NCBI RefSeq assembly: GCF_051390635.1
Contig: NZ_JBPODT010000003.1
Location: 124,001 to 188,000, forward strand
Direction: 5' to 3'
Length of the DNA: 64,000 nucleotides
Source: Microbaculum sp051390635
GTDB lineage: Bacteria > Pseudomonadota > Alphaproteobacteria > Rhizobiales > Tepidamorphaceae
Position numbers and translations under genes: made by a program. A model generated the notes under the pieces. The model worked only from the letters and a program-made list of their open reading frames with translations. It did not search any database and was not told the DNA's origin. Below, one piece after another: positions 9,749 through 21,932 of the stretch (positions are counted from its first letter, which is position 1; the number at the start of each line of letters is the position of its first letter).

Positions 9749-9857
9749 AGTGACCGCCTCCGATCGAAAACCGAGAGAAATTACCTCAGTCTCATGTAGG
9801 TATTCGCCGCCGGAAATGACCTGCGTCCGGAGGACGCATCGAATCGTGCCGTCTGCC

Positions 9858-10358
9858 TCAGATCGGCAGCATCGGGTCGCCCTTCACCTCCTCCATCACC
9901 GCGTAGGTGTGGGTCTCGCGCACGCCCGGCATCGACAATAGCACGTCGGACAGAAAGCGGCGGTAGGCGGCCATGTCGGCGACGCGCGCCTTCACGAGAT
10001 AGTCGAAGCCGCCGGCGACCATGTGGCACTCGATCACTTCCGGCGCCCGCCGTACCGCGGCGGCGAAGTCGTCAAACACATCGGGCGTGGTGCGGTCGAG
10101 CTTCACCTCGACGAAGACCAGCAGGCCGAGCGCGATCTTGGCCGGATCGAGACGGGCCGAGTAGCCGAGGATGAAGCCGTCGCGGGTGAGCCGCTTCACC
10201 CGTTCAGCCGTCGCCGTCGGCGACAGGCCGATGCGCTCGGCGAGCTCCAGGTTGGTGATGCGCCCCTCGGATTGCAGGGCGGCGAGGATGCGCCGGTCGA
10301 TCCGGTCCAGGTCGGGGATGTCCCGGTCCGGTGTCCGCTTTCGTGCCGAAGTCGCCAA
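9858..10358 (-). CDS. putR: Lrp/AsnC-family regulator of proline catabolism (PutR-like)
   Basis: Transcription regulator of the Lrp/AsnC family, 166 residues. The N-terminal helix-turn-helix is LDRIDRRILAALQSEGRITNLELAERIGLSPTATAERVKRL, and a RAM (ACT-like) ligand domain follows from about residue 75. It is divergent from putA with about 75 bp between them, the arrangement of PutR, which activates putA in response to proline in alphaproteobacteria. The name rests on family plus context. A direct repeat TGATACCTGATACC at 10391-10404 lies in the shared promoter region. Confidence 0.88.
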   Translation of the reverse strand: MATSARKRTPDRDIPDLDRIDRRILAALQSEGRITNLELAERIGLSPTATAERVKRLTRDGFILGYSARLDPAKIALGLLVFVEVKLDRTTPDVFDDFAAAVRRAPEVIECHMVAGGFDYLVKARVADMAAYRRFLSDVLLSMPGVRETHTYAVMEEVKGDPMLPI

Positions 10359-10433
10359 TAGGTGCCTCGAATTCCGTGATATTCTCTATCTGATACCTGA
10401 TACCATGTGAATAATCCAATATGGGAGGCTGAA

Positions 10434-13400
10434 TTGCCAGTGGACACTTCGCCGGAGGCCGGTCTGGCCCCGTTTTCCGCGCCCTATGCCGCCGCCGACG
10501 GCCCGCTGATCGCCCGCCTGCTCGCCGATACCCGACTGGCGCCCGACGCCGAGGACCGCGTCGACGACACCGCGCGCGCGCTGATCGAGGGCATCCGCGC
10601 CAGGACCGGCGGCATCGGCGGCGTCGAGGATTTCCTGCGCGAATACGGCCTGTCGACCCGCGAGGGCCTGGCGCTGATGGTTCTCGCCGAAGCGCTCCTG
10701 CGCGTGCCGGACGCGGAGACGGCCGACCGGCTGATCGAGGACAAGCTCGGCGCCGCCGACTGGTCGGCGCATGAGGGCCAGGGCGACACCTGGCTCGTAT
10801 CCGCCTCCACCTGGGCGCTCGGGCTGTCCAGCCGGATCGTCCATCCCGGCGAGACGCCGGAGGGCATCATCGCCGGACTGGTCAAGCGGCTCGGCCTGCC
10901 GGCCGTCCGCACGGCCACGCGCCGGGCGATGCGCGTTCTCGGCCACCAGTTCGTCCTCGGCGAAACGATCCACGACGCCCTCGGCCGCGCCCGGTCGGCG
11001 GGAAGTCGCGGCGTGCGCCATTCCTTCGACATGCTGGGGGAGGGCGCGCGCACGGCCGCCGATGCCGAGCGCTATTTCGACTCCTACGCCAACGCCATCG
11101 AGGCTATCGGCAAGACTGCCGGCAACCAGCCGCTGCCGGCCCGTCCCGGCATCTCGGTAAAGCTGTCGGCGCTGCATCCGCGCTATGAAGCGGTCAAGCG
11201 TGACCGGGTGATGATGGAGCTCGTGCCGCTGCTGGTCGACCTCGCCCGCAAAGCCAGGGACTTCGACCTGAACCTGACCGTCGACGCCGAGGAGGCGGAC
11301 CGGCTCGAACTCTCCCTGGAGGTCTTTGCTGCCGCGCTGGCCGACCCTTCGCTGTCGGGCTGGGACGGGTTCGGCCTCGCGGTGCAGGCGTACCAGAAGC
11401 GCGCGCCGCGCGTGATCGACTGGGTACGCGAGCTTGCGGAAGCCCACGACCGCCGGCTGATGGTGCGCCTCGTCAAGGGCGCCTACTGGGACACCGAGGT
11501 GAAGCGGGCGCAGGAACGCGGCCTTGCCGGCTTCCCGGTCTTCACCCGCAAGCCGGCGACCGACCTCTGCTACATGGCCTGCGCCCAGCGGCTGCTCGAC
11601 GCGCGCCCGCGCCTCTATCCACAGATCGCCACGCACAACGCGCTCACCGTCGCGACCATACTCGAAATGGCCGGCGGTGCCGCCAACGGGATGGACGGCT
11701 TCGAGTTCCAGCGCCTGCACGGCATGGGCGAGGCGCTCTACGAGACCCTGGCCCAGCGCGTGCCCCAGGCCGCCTGCCGGATCTACGCCCCCGTCGGCGG
11801 GCACAAGGACCTGCTTGCCTATCTCGTCCGCCGGCTCCTGGAAAACGGCGCCAATTCGTCGTTCGTCTCGGTGGTCGGCGATCGCTCCGTGCCGGTCGAG
11901 CGGCTGCTGGTGCGCCCGGCCGCCTATCTCGGTCCCGATCAGCCGAGCCGGCATCCGGCGATCCCGCTGCCGGTCGATCTCTATCGGCCCGCCCGCGCCA
12001 ACTCGCGGGGCCTGGAATTCGGACACCGCGAGGCGTTGCAAGACCTGACAGAGGGCGTCGGCGCGATCGCGTTTCCCGCGCCCGAGGCCCGGCCGCTCGT
12101 CGACAGCAAGGCGGTGGACGGGATCGCCCGTGACATGAAAAGCCCGGTCGATGGCAAGGCCGTCGTCGGCATCGTGCACGAGGCATCGCCGGAAACCGCG
12201 GACCGGGCCATCGAGGCCGCCGCGAAGGGGTTCGGGAGCTGGTCGCGCACGCCGGTCGAGGACCGCGCCCGCATCCTCGACCGGATCGCCGACCTCTACG
12301 AGGCCCGGCAGGACACGTTGCTGGCGGTGATCGCGGCGGAGGGCGGTCGCACCCTGGTCGACGGGCTTGCCGAGGTGCGCGAGGCGGTCGATTTCTGCCG
12401 CTACTACGCCGCCCAGGCGCGGACCCTGTTCGTCGACAAAACCATGCCCGGGCCGACCGGCGAGGAGAACCGCTACCGCCATCGCGGCCGTGGCGTCTTC
12501 GTCTGCATCAGCCCGTGGAACTTCCCGCTGGCGATCTTCACAGGCCAGATCGTCGCCGCCCTCGTCTCCGGAAACGCGGTCGTCGCCAAGCCGGCCGAGC
12601 AGACGCCGCTGGTTGCCGCCCTGGCTGTCGGCCTGATGCACGAGGCCGGCGTTCCCGGCGCCGCGCTGCAGCTCGTTCCCGGCGACGGCGCGGTCGGTGC
12701 CCGGCTCGTCGCGCATCCCCGGGTCGCCGGCGTCGCCTTCACCGGCTCCACCGAGACGGCCTGGAGGATCAACCGGACGCTCGCCGCCAAGGACGGGCCG
12801 ATCGTGCCGCTGATCGCGGAGACCGGCGGCATCAACGCCATGATCGTCGACGCCACGGCACTGCCCGAGCAGGTAGCCGACGACGTGGTGATGTCCGCCT
12901 TCCGCTCCGCCGGCCAGCGGTGCTCGGCGTTGCGGCTGCTGCTGTTGCAGGAAGATATCGCCGACCGGATGATCGAGATGATCGTCGGCGCGGCGAAGGA
13001 ACTGCGGCTCGGCGACCCCGGCGATCCGGCGGTCGATATCGGCCCAGTGATCGATGTCGAGGCCCGCGACAGGCTTCGCGCCCATGTCGCCCGCATGGAG
13101 CGGGAACAGCGGGTCCGCTTCGCCGGAACCGTCCCCGGCGGCGATCTTGCCCGGGATCTAGGCGCCGGCACCTGGTTCGCCCCGCACGTGATCGAGTTGA
13201 AGTCGCCGCGCGATCTGACCGAGGAGATCTTCGGGCCGGTGCTGCACGTCGCCCGCTGGAAGGCGAAGGACCTCGGCAGGACCCTCGACGATGTCGCCGC
13301 CTCCGGCTACGGCCTGACGTTCGGCGTGCACAGCCGCATCGACGCCTTTCATCGCCGCGTCGTCGACCGGCTGCCGGTCGGCAACGTCTATGTGAACCGA

Positions 13401-13583
13401 AACATGATCGGCGCCGTCGTCGGCACCCAGCCGTTCGGCGGCTCGGGCCTGTCGGGCACCGGGCCGAAGGCCGGCGGGCCGGACTACCTCGCCCGCTTCT
13501 CCCAGGAGCAGGTCGTCTCGATCAACACCGCCGCGGCCGGCGGCAACGCTTCGCTCATCGCCATCAGCGACGACAGGCTCTAG
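10434..13583 (+). CDS. putA: bifunctional proline dehydrogenase / P5C dehydrogenase PutA
   Basis: Oxidises proline to glutamate in two steps: a FAD-dependent proline dehydrogenase barrel (roughly residues 150-460, with NLTVDAEEADRLELSLEVF and LMVRLVKGAYWDTE) and an NAD-dependent glutamate-semialdehyde dehydrogenase domain (about 530-1020; catalytic cysteine in AGQRCSALR, Asn in PWNFPLAIF, glutamate in PLIAETGGINAMIVD). There is no ribbon-helix-helix DNA-binding domain at the N-terminus, so it is not a self-repressor, which fits the adjacent PutR. The start is uncertain: GGGAGG at 10423-10428 favours TTG 10434 or GTG 10440 over the first in-frame GTG at 10407. At about 1050 residues it is typical of the two-domain type. 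Confidence 0.96.
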   Translation: MPVDTSPEAGLAPFSAPYAAADGPLIARLLADTRLAPDAEDRVDDTARALIEGIRARTGGIGGVEDFLREYGLSTREGLALMVLAEALLRVPDAETADRLIEDKLGAADWSAHEGQGDTWLVSASTWALGLSSRIVHPGETPEGIIAGLVKRLGLPAVRTATRRAMRVLGHQFVLGETIHDALGRARSAGSRGVRHSFDMLGEGARTAADAERYFDSYANAIEAIGKTAGNQPLPARPGISVKLSALHPRYEAVKRDRVMMELVPLLVDLARKARDFDLNLTVDAEEADRLELSLEVFAAALADPSLSGWDGFGLAVQAYQKRAPRVIDWVRELAEAHDRRLMVRLVKGAYWDTEVKRAQERGLAGFPVFTRKPATDLCYMACAQRLLDARPRLYPQIATHNALTVATILEMAGGAANGMDGFEFQRLHGMGEALYETLAQRVPQAACRIYAPVGGHKDLLAYLVRRLLENGANSSFVSVVGDRSVPVERLLVRPAAYLGPDQPSRHPAIPLPVDLYRPARANSRGLEFGHREALQDLTEGVGAIAFPAPEARPLVDSKAVDGIARDMKSPVDGKAVVGIVHEASPETADRAIEAAAKGFGSWSRTPVEDRARILDRIADLYEARQDTLLAVIAAEGGRTLVDGLAEVREAVDFCRYYAAQARTLFVDKTMPGPTGEENRYRHRGRGVFVCISPWNFPLAIFTGQIVAALVSGNAVVAKPAEQTPLVAALAVGLMHEAGVPGAALQLVPGDGAVGARLVAHPRVAGVAFTGSTETAWRINRTLAAKDGPIVPLIAETGGINAMIVDATALPEQVADDVVMSAFRSAGQRCSALRLLLLQEDIADRMIEMIVGAAKELRLGDPGDPAVDIGPVIDVEARDRLRAHVARMEREQRVRFAGTVPGGDLARDLGAGTWFAPHVIELKSPRDLTEEIFGPVLHVARWKAKDLGRTLDDVAASGYGLTFGVHSRIDAFHRRVVDRLPVGNVYVNRNMIGAVVGTQPFGGSGLSGTGPKAGGPDYLARFSQEQVVSINTAAAGGNASLIAISDDRL

Positions 13584-13632
13584 GGTGGGACTGAAAGGGT
13601 CGCCACCGTTGATGCGGCGTCAGCGGGAGGCC

Positions 13633-13854
13633 TCAGGCCTTCTTGAGGAACTCCGTTCTCAGGACCAGCCCCTTCACCTGCTTCGTGTTGCACTCGACTT
13701 CGGCTGGTTTGCCGGTGAGGCGAATATTTTTCACGAGCGTGCCGCGTTTCAGTGTCGTCGACGTGCCCTTCACTTTCAGGTCTTTGATCAAAGTGACGGA
13801 ATCGCCGTCGTTCAATTCAGTGCCATTGCTGTCGCGGACGATTTCATCAGTCAT
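13633..13854 (-). CDS. PhnA/YjdM-like protein (short form)
   Basis: A 73-residue protein matching the C-terminal domain of PhnA/YjdM, historically called alkylphosphonate utilisation protein: VRDSNGTELNDGDSVTLIKD, then KVKGTSTTLKRGT and a C-terminal VKGLVLRTEFLKK. The N-terminal zinc ribbon of longer PhnA proteins is absent. The start MTDEIVRDSNG at 13854 is chosen by homology; the frame is open to 13890. It converges on putA with a 49-bp gap. The actual function of this family is not settled. Confidence 0.85.
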   Translation of the reverse strand: MTDEIVRDSNGTELNDGDSVTLIKDLKVKGTSTTLKRGTLVKNIRLTGKPAEVECNTKQVKGLVLRTEFLKKA

Positions 13855-14012
13855 CTTTTTAATCTCGATACCAATCTGGAAGGGGGCCATCGGATGCGAT
13901 GGGGCGGAAACACTAGCTGATTCCGGTCCCTTCCGTACTGGTGCGTCGAGGCGCGTATTGACATCGCAAACAGCCTGCGCTTTGTTGCCGTCGCAAATCT
14001 GACTTTAAAAGT

Positions 14013-14027
14013 CTGGAATTATTCCAG
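14013..14027. promoter_or_regulatory. perfect palindrome resembling an iron control element
   Basis: CTGGAATTATTCCAG is a perfect 7-1-7 palindrome and has the GAA-N3-TTC core seen in Irr-bound iron control elements of Rhizobiales (consensus TTTAGAAnnnTTCTAAA). It lies 62 bp before the first gene of the imelysin operon. The match is in the core only, so the regulator is inferred. Confidence 0.45.
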
Positions 14028-14088
14028 GGAACCGCGGCGCCTGCGGCGTTGCGGTTCGGCAACGAGATAAAGACCCGGGGAAGACGCG

Positions 14089-15360
<1,272 letters not shown>

Positions 15361-15433
15361 GAACCGGCGTTCCAGTAAGGTAGAAACGCAAGACCCGGGG
15401 CCGCGGGGGGCGGCCCGCCACCGGATACGAACC

Positions 15434-16947
<1,514 letters not shown>

Positions 16948-16948
<1 letters not shown>

Positions 16949-18018
16949 TGCGGCGGATCCTCTGCGCGGTGTTTCTGTGCCTGTGGGCAACGGGCGCGTC
17001 CGCCGGCATGCCGGACAATCTCGGCCTGCGTGTCACCGAAACCTTCGTCCGGCCGTCCGTTGCCCAGTTCGCCAATACCGCCGCGGCGCTGTCGGGCGAT
17101 ATCGACCGGTTGTGCCGAGAGCCCGGCGAGCCGCGCCTCGATACGGCGCGGCAGCGGTTCGATACTCTTGTCGATGCTTGGTTCCGCGTCTCCTTTCTGC
17201 GATTCGGCCCGATGGTGGAGGACAACCGGTTCGAGAAGATCTTCTTCTGGCCCGATCCCCGCGGTGTCGTGCTGCGTCAGGTCGGCGCGATCCTCGCCGG
17301 GAAGGACGCCGACGCGATCGATCCGGCGAAGCTCGCCGCCAAGAGCGTCGCGGTCCAGGGGCTGCCGGCGCTCGAGTTCCTGCTGTTCGGCACTGGTTCG
17401 CCGTCCCTGCTCGAAAAGACCGACGAGGGCCGCTTTCGCTGCGCCTATGCCCTCTCCGCCAGCGTCGTGCTGTCGGAGCGAGCCACCGCCATCGTCGCCG
17501 ACTGGGGCCCGGACGGCGCGTTTGTCCGCGAATTCGCGCATCCGGGGCCGGACAACGATATCTATCGCGACGACAAGGAGGTCGCCGCCGAGGTCGTCAA
17601 GGCGCTGGCCGGCGGCACGGCGTTCCTTGCCGAGGCGATCATTGTTCCCTTTCTCGGAAAGGCGCCCGAACAGGCGAATTTCCGGAAGGCCCCGCTGTGG
17701 CGCAGCGGGGCGACCATCCGCGCCGTTCGCAGCGGCCTGGCGGGGTTGCGGGATTTCTACGCGGCCACGGGCATCGGCGAAGCCCTGAGTGAATCCGACC
17801 GCTGGATCGACGGCGGGCTGCGGCTGGAGATGCGCAAGATACTCGATACGCTCGACAAGCTGGACATGCCGATCGAGGAGGCCGTCAGGCCGGGACCGGG
17901 ACGGGAGGGCCTGATCTACACGGTGATCGCGCTCAAGAGCCTGCACACGACGATGGACACGCGGGTCGCCCAGGCGCTCGGCGTGAGCGTGGGGTTCAAT
18001 GCGCTCGACGGCGATTGA
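16948..18018 (+). CDS. second imelysin family protein
   Basis: A 356-residue protein with signal peptide (MRRILCAVFLCLWATGASA) and imelysin-type helical domain; the signature region reads VQGLPALEFLLFG, in which the usual GxHxxE is changed to GLPALE, so the His is missing. It is therefore a divergent paralogue of the first gene in the operon. ATG 16948 overlaps the upstream stop codon; a TTG one codon earlier is less likely. The gene end overlaps the next gene by 20 bp. Presumed periplasmic partner in the same iron-linked system. Confidence 0.9.
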
Positions 18019-19138
18019 TCGGCGCACCTTTCTGGCGCTCGCCGCGGCCGCCGGCCTGGCGCCGCGGTCGGGCTTCGCGGCTGGCGCCGAGGAGGCCACC
18101 GAGGAGGCCCTGTTTCTCACCGCCCGCAAGAACATCCGCGCCTTCGAGGTCGTCGTCATCGACGAGGCGGGGCGCGAGCGGCTGGTCATCCCGCTCGAGG
18201 CGCGCGGCCACAGCTTCGCGATCGACCGGTCGGGCCGTCGCGCGGTCGCCTTCGCGCGCCAGCCGGGCCGCTTCGCGGTGGCCTTCGATGTCGATGGCGC
18301 CGCGCCGCCGCAGCCCTTCACCGCCGAGCCGGACCGTCACTTCTTCGGCCACGGGACGTTCGCCGACGCCGACCGGCTGCTGATCGCGACCGAGAACGAC
18401 TATGGTGGCGAGCGCGGGGTCGCCGGCGTCTATGACGTCGCCGCCGGCATGCGGCGCATCGGCGAGTTCTCCACCGGCGGTCTCGACCCGCACGAGGTGG
18501 TGCTGATGCCCGATGGCCGAACGCTGTGCATCGCCAACGGCGGAGTGCTGACCCATCCCGACTACGGTAAGCTGGAGCTCAATCTCGATACGATGGTGCC
18601 GTCCATCGCCTATGTCGATATCGCGACCGGCGACCTCCTGGAAACCGCGGAGCTGCCGCGCGAGCTGCACAAGCTCGCCTTCCATCATCTGGCTGTCGAT
18701 GCGTTCGGCGCTGTCTGGTTCGGCGGACAGTATCACGGCCCGAAGGCCGATCGCCCGCCGGTAGTCGGCCGTCATCGGCGCGGACACGCGATCGAGATGT
18801 TCACCGGCCCGCAGGCCGTTCTGCGCGGCCTGTCGAATTATATCGGCTCGGTCGCCGTCGACGCGTCCGGCACGGTCGTGGCGACGTCGAGCCCGGTCGG
18901 CGGAACGGTCGCCTACTGGGACGCGGAAACGGGCCGATCGCTTGGCGTGACCGAATTGCGCGATGGGTGCGGGGTTGCGCCGGGGGTGCGCGACGATTTC
19001 CGTTTGACCAACGGGCACGGCGAGATCGTCGAGGCCGGACCGGCGGCGGGACCGGCGGCCGGTCCAGACCAGATCCGGCCCCCCAGCGACAACATCGCCT
19101 GGGACAATCACCTCAGGCGAGTCGCCCGGACATCGTAG
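17999..19138 (+). CDS. DUF1513 domain protein, Tat-exported
   Basis: A 379-residue protein of the DUF1513 family, a predicted beta-propeller found next to imelysin genes. The N-terminus has a twin-arginine signal (IDRRTFLALAAAAGLAP, then SGFAAG), suggesting export in folded form. Repeated propeller-like strands include GHSFAIDRSGRRAVAFAR, HEVVLMPDGRTLCIANGG and FHHLAVDAFGAVWFGG. The C-terminal tail has short GPAA repeats near 19035-19065. It overlaps the preceding gene by 20 bp and ends the operon. Function unknown. Confidence 0.9.
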   Translation: MRSTAIDRRTFLALAAAAGLAPRSGFAAGAEEATEEALFLTARKNIRAFEVVVIDEAGRERLVIPLEARGHSFAIDRSGRRAVAFARQPGRFAVAFDVDGAAPPQPFTAEPDRHFFGHGTFADADRLLIATENDYGGERGVAGVYDVAAGMRRIGEFSTGGLDPHEVVLMPDGRTLCIANGGVLTHPDYGKLELNLDTMVPSIAYVDIATGDLLETAELPRELHKLAFHHLAVDAFGAVWFGGQYHGPKADRPPVVGRHRRGHAIEMFTGPQAVLRGLSNYIGSVAVDASGTVVATSSPVGGTVAYWDAETGRSLGVTELRDGCGVAPGVRDDFRLTNGHGEIVEAGPAAGPAAGPDQIRPPSDNIAWDNHLRRVARTS

Positions 19139-19151
19139 GGTCTAGAACAAT

Positions 19152-19769
19152 CTAAGCCTTCACCACGACCCGCGTTCCGATTGGCGTGCGCTCGTAGAGA
19201 TGCACGACGTCGGCGTTCATCATCCGGATGCAGCCGCTCGACATCGCCCGCCCGATTGACCACGGCTGGTTGGTACCGTGCAGACGGTACATCGTGTCGC
19301 GGCCGCCGTCGTAGAGATATAGGGCGCGCGCGCCGAGCGGGTTGTCCTTGCCGCCGGGCATGCCGCCCGCGTATTTCTTCAGCTCCGGCTGGCGGCGGAT
19401 CATCTGCGGCGGCGGCGTCCAGGTCGGCCACTCAGCCTTGCGGCCGACGCGCGCCCGCCCGCTCCAGGAAAAGCCCGCCCGGCCGACGCCGACGCCATAG
19501 CGGGTCGCCTTGCCGTTTTCTTCGACGACGTAGAGGTAGCGTTCCGAGGTGTCGACGATGATCGTGCCCGGCTTCTCTTTCGTCGCGTAGCTTACCCGCC
19601 TCCGGCGATATTGCGGCGCCACGCTGCCGTCGACCGGCGCGTAGGCGCTCAGACTGTCCATCGTTTCGGCTGTGCAGCCCGCGAGCGCGGCCGACAGCCC
19701 GCCGACGACGAAACCGCGCCGGCTCAGTAGAAAACTGTTTTCACCATCCGTATCGGTCTGAAACGTCAT
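19152..19769 (-). CDS. L,D-transpeptidase (YkuD family), predicted lipoprotein
   Basis: Cell-wall enzyme that forms 3-3 peptidoglycan crosslinks or attaches proteins to peptidoglycan. The 205-residue protein has a twin-arginine stretch and lipobox at the N-terminus (LSRRGFVVGGLSAALAGC), so it is probably a Tat-exported lipoprotein. The YkuD catalytic motif is complete: HGTNQPWSIGRAMSSGCIRM, with the active-site cysteine in SSGCIRM near residue 181. It is convergent with the DUF1513 gene with a 13-bp gap. Many paralogues of this type occur in alphaproteobacteria. Confidence 0.93.
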   Translation of the reverse strand: MTFQTDTDGENSFLLSRRGFVVGGLSAALAGCTAETMDSLSAYAPVDGSVAPQYRRRRVSYATKEKPGTIIVDTSERYLYVVEENGKATRYGVGVGRAGFSWSGRARVGRKAEWPTWTPPPQMIRRQPELKKYAGGMPGGKDNPLGARALYLYDGGRDTMYRLHGTNQPWSIGRAMSSGCIRMMNADVVHLYERTPIGTRVVVKA

Positions 19770-19862
19770 CCGGTCATCCCTGCTGTCTGGCTCAATATTG
19801 GCATCGAATCAGGCAATTTTTATCATCACGATTCGTCGAGGTGCGTAACTTTGTCGCAACAC

Positions 19863-21920
19863 TCAGAAGTCCTTCGCCAGCCGCAGTGCGTCGTAGATGG
19901 CGGCATGGATGTTGCGCGAGGCGACCGCGTCGCCGATCCGGTACAGGCGATAGTCGCCCTCGGGGTTGCGCACGATCGTCTGCGGGTGTCCGGCGATCAG
20001 GGCGCGATAGTCGACCTCGCCCCGGTTCTCCGATCCCTCCCTTAGCGCAAAATAGAGGTCATCGAGCGGCAGGGTGCCATGCTCGACGACGACCTGGTCT
20101 ATCGCACGCGTCTCGCGGATCGCCTCGCCGTAGTCGCTTCCGATCGTTGCCAGCAGGCCGTTTCCGGCGCGGCGGACGTTCGTGAGCCTTCGGGCGATGG
20201 TGATGCGAACGCCGTGCCGCTGAAAGATCTCGGCATAGGGCACGTGATTCAGGCCGCCGATCTCCGGCGCGAAGAACCGTTCGGGCGTGACGATCTCGAC
20301 CTTGGCGCCGGACAGGGCAAGCTGTTCGGCCGCCTGCATCGCCGGATGGGCGCCGTTGTCGTCGAAGATCAGGACGTCGCCGCCCGGTTTGGCATCGCCC
20401 GACAGGATGTCCCAGCTCGACACGACGAGATCGCCGCCCTCCTCGAGGATGGCCGTGTTGGGCAGGCCGCCGGTCGCGACGACCACGATATCGGGCTCGG
20501 CGGCGCGCACCTCGGAGGCATCGGCGAGCGTGTTGAACCGCATCTCGACGCCGGCGGCCTCGCAGCGCTCCACGCGCCAGTCGACGATGCCGATCAGCTC
20601 GCTGCGCCGTCGCGTCCGCGCCGCGAGACGCACCTGCCCGCCCGCGTCGGCCGCCGCCTCGAACAGCACCACTGAATGGCCGCGCTCCGCCGAAACCCGC
20701 GCCGCCTCCAGGCCAGCAGGTCCGGCGCCGACCACCACGACCCGCCGGCGCGCGCCCTCGGTAGACCGGATCACATGCGGCATCGTCGCTTCCCGGCCGG
20801 TCGCCGGGTTGTGGATGCACAGCGCCTCGCCGCCCTCGTAGATCCGGTCGAGGCAGTAGGTCGCGCCGACGCAGGGCCGGATCTCGTGTTCGCGGCCCGC
20901 CGCGATCTTCGCGCCGATATGCGGGTCGGCGATGTGCGCCCGCGTCATGCCGACCATGTCGAGCTTGCCCTCCGCGACCGCGTGGCGGGCGGTCGCCACG
21001 TCGTTGATCCGGGCGGCATGGAAGACCGGGAACCGGGTCTCGGCGCGCACGTCGCCGGCGAAGTCGAGATGCGGGGCGGCGCGCATGCCCTGAACCGGGA
21101 TCACCTTCGACAGCGCCGCGTCGGTCTCGATATGGCCGCGGATGATGTTGAGGAAATCGACCTGGCCGGTCGCCACCAGCCGCTTGCAGATCTCGATGCC
21201 GTCCTCCCGCGACAGGCCCTTGTCCCAGTCCTCGTCGGCGACGAGGCGCAGGCCCATGATGAAATCGCCCCCGACGGCGGCCCGGATCGCGTCGAGCACG
21301 CGGTGGGTGAAGCGCAGCCTGTTGTCCAGCGAGCCTCCGTACTCGTCGTCGCGCGTGTTGGTGGCCGGCGACCAGAACTGATCGAGCAGGTGCCCGTAGC
21401 ATTCCAGCTCGATGCCATCGAGCCCGGCGGCCTGCATGCGCTGCGCCGCCGCCGCGTAGTCGGCGACGATACGGTCGAGGTCCCAGTCCTCGGCGGTCTT
21501 GGGAAAGGCGCGATGCGCCGGTTCGCGGATCGGCGAGGGCGCCAGCACCGGCAGCCAGTCGGCCGTGTTCCAGCCCGTGCGCCGGCCGAGATGGGTGAGC
21601 TGGATCATCACCGCGGCGCCGTGCGCATGGCATTCGTCGGCGAGCCGCTTCAGCCACGGCACGATCTCGTCGCGATAGGCATGCAGGTTGCCGAAGGCGG
21701 GCGGGGAGTCCGCCGCGACGATCGCCGACCCCGCTGTCATGGTCAGCGCGATGCCGCCCTTCGCCTTCTCCACGTGGTAGAGCCGATAGCGGTCCTTCGG
21801 CAGTCCGTCTTCCGAGTAGGCCGGCTCGTGCGCCGTCGACATCAGCCGGTTGCGAAGGGTCAGGTGCCTGAGCCGGTAGGGCTGCAGCAGCGGGTCGGTC
21901 GAGGCGGTCGTCTCTCTCAT
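19863..21920 (-). CDS. FMN/Fe-S/NAD(P) flavoenzyme, TMADH / DgcA-like demethylase
   Basis: A 685-residue old-yellow-enzyme fusion: an FMN barrel (residues 10-350), a 4Fe-4S cluster region (CVGATYCLDRIYEGGEALC near 343-361), and a C-terminal NAD(P)/FAD-binding half (VVVVGAGPAGLEAARVSAERG at about 385). This is the architecture of trimethylamine dehydrogenase, 2,4-dienoyl-CoA reductase, and the dimethylglycine (DgcA) and N-methylproline (StcD) demethylases. It follows an MttB-like methyltransferase gene by 12 bp, which favours a role in demethylating methylated amines such as betaines. The substrate cannot be told from sequence alone. Confidence 0.88.
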   Translation of the reverse strand: MRETTASTDPLLQPYRLRHLTLRNRLMSTAHEPAYSEDGLPKDRYRLYHVEKAKGGIALTMTAGSAIVAADSPPAFGNLHAYRDEIVPWLKRLADECHAHGAAVMIQLTHLGRRTGWNTADWLPVLAPSPIREPAHRAFPKTAEDWDLDRIVADYAAAAQRMQAAGLDGIELECYGHLLDQFWSPATNTRDDEYGGSLDNRLRFTHRVLDAIRAAVGGDFIMGLRLVADEDWDKGLSREDGIEICKRLVATGQVDFLNIIRGHIETDAALSKVIPVQGMRAAPHLDFAGDVRAETRFPVFHAARINDVATARHAVAEGKLDMVGMTRAHIADPHIGAKIAAGREHEIRPCVGATYCLDRIYEGGEALCIHNPATGREATMPHVIRSTEGARRRVVVVGAGPAGLEAARVSAERGHSVVLFEAAADAGGQVRLAARTRRRSELIGIVDWRVERCEAAGVEMRFNTLADASEVRAAEPDIVVVATGGLPNTAILEEGGDLVVSSWDILSGDAKPGGDVLIFDDNGAHPAMQAAEQLALSGAKVEIVTPERFFAPEIGGLNHVPYAEIFQRHGVRITIARRLTNVRRAGNGLLATIGSDYGEAIRETRAIDQVVVEHGTLPLDDLYFALREGSENRGEVDYRALIAGHPQTIVRNPEGDYRLYRIGDAVASRNIHAAIYDALRLAKDF

Positions 21921-21932
21921 CGGTCCCGAAGT

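Noticed and set aside
10386..13085. Long open frame (899 codons) on the minus strand opposite putA
   Set aside because: It is antisense to a clear PutA, has arginine- and glycine-rich low-complexity translation with no family pattern, and is explained by the high GC content.
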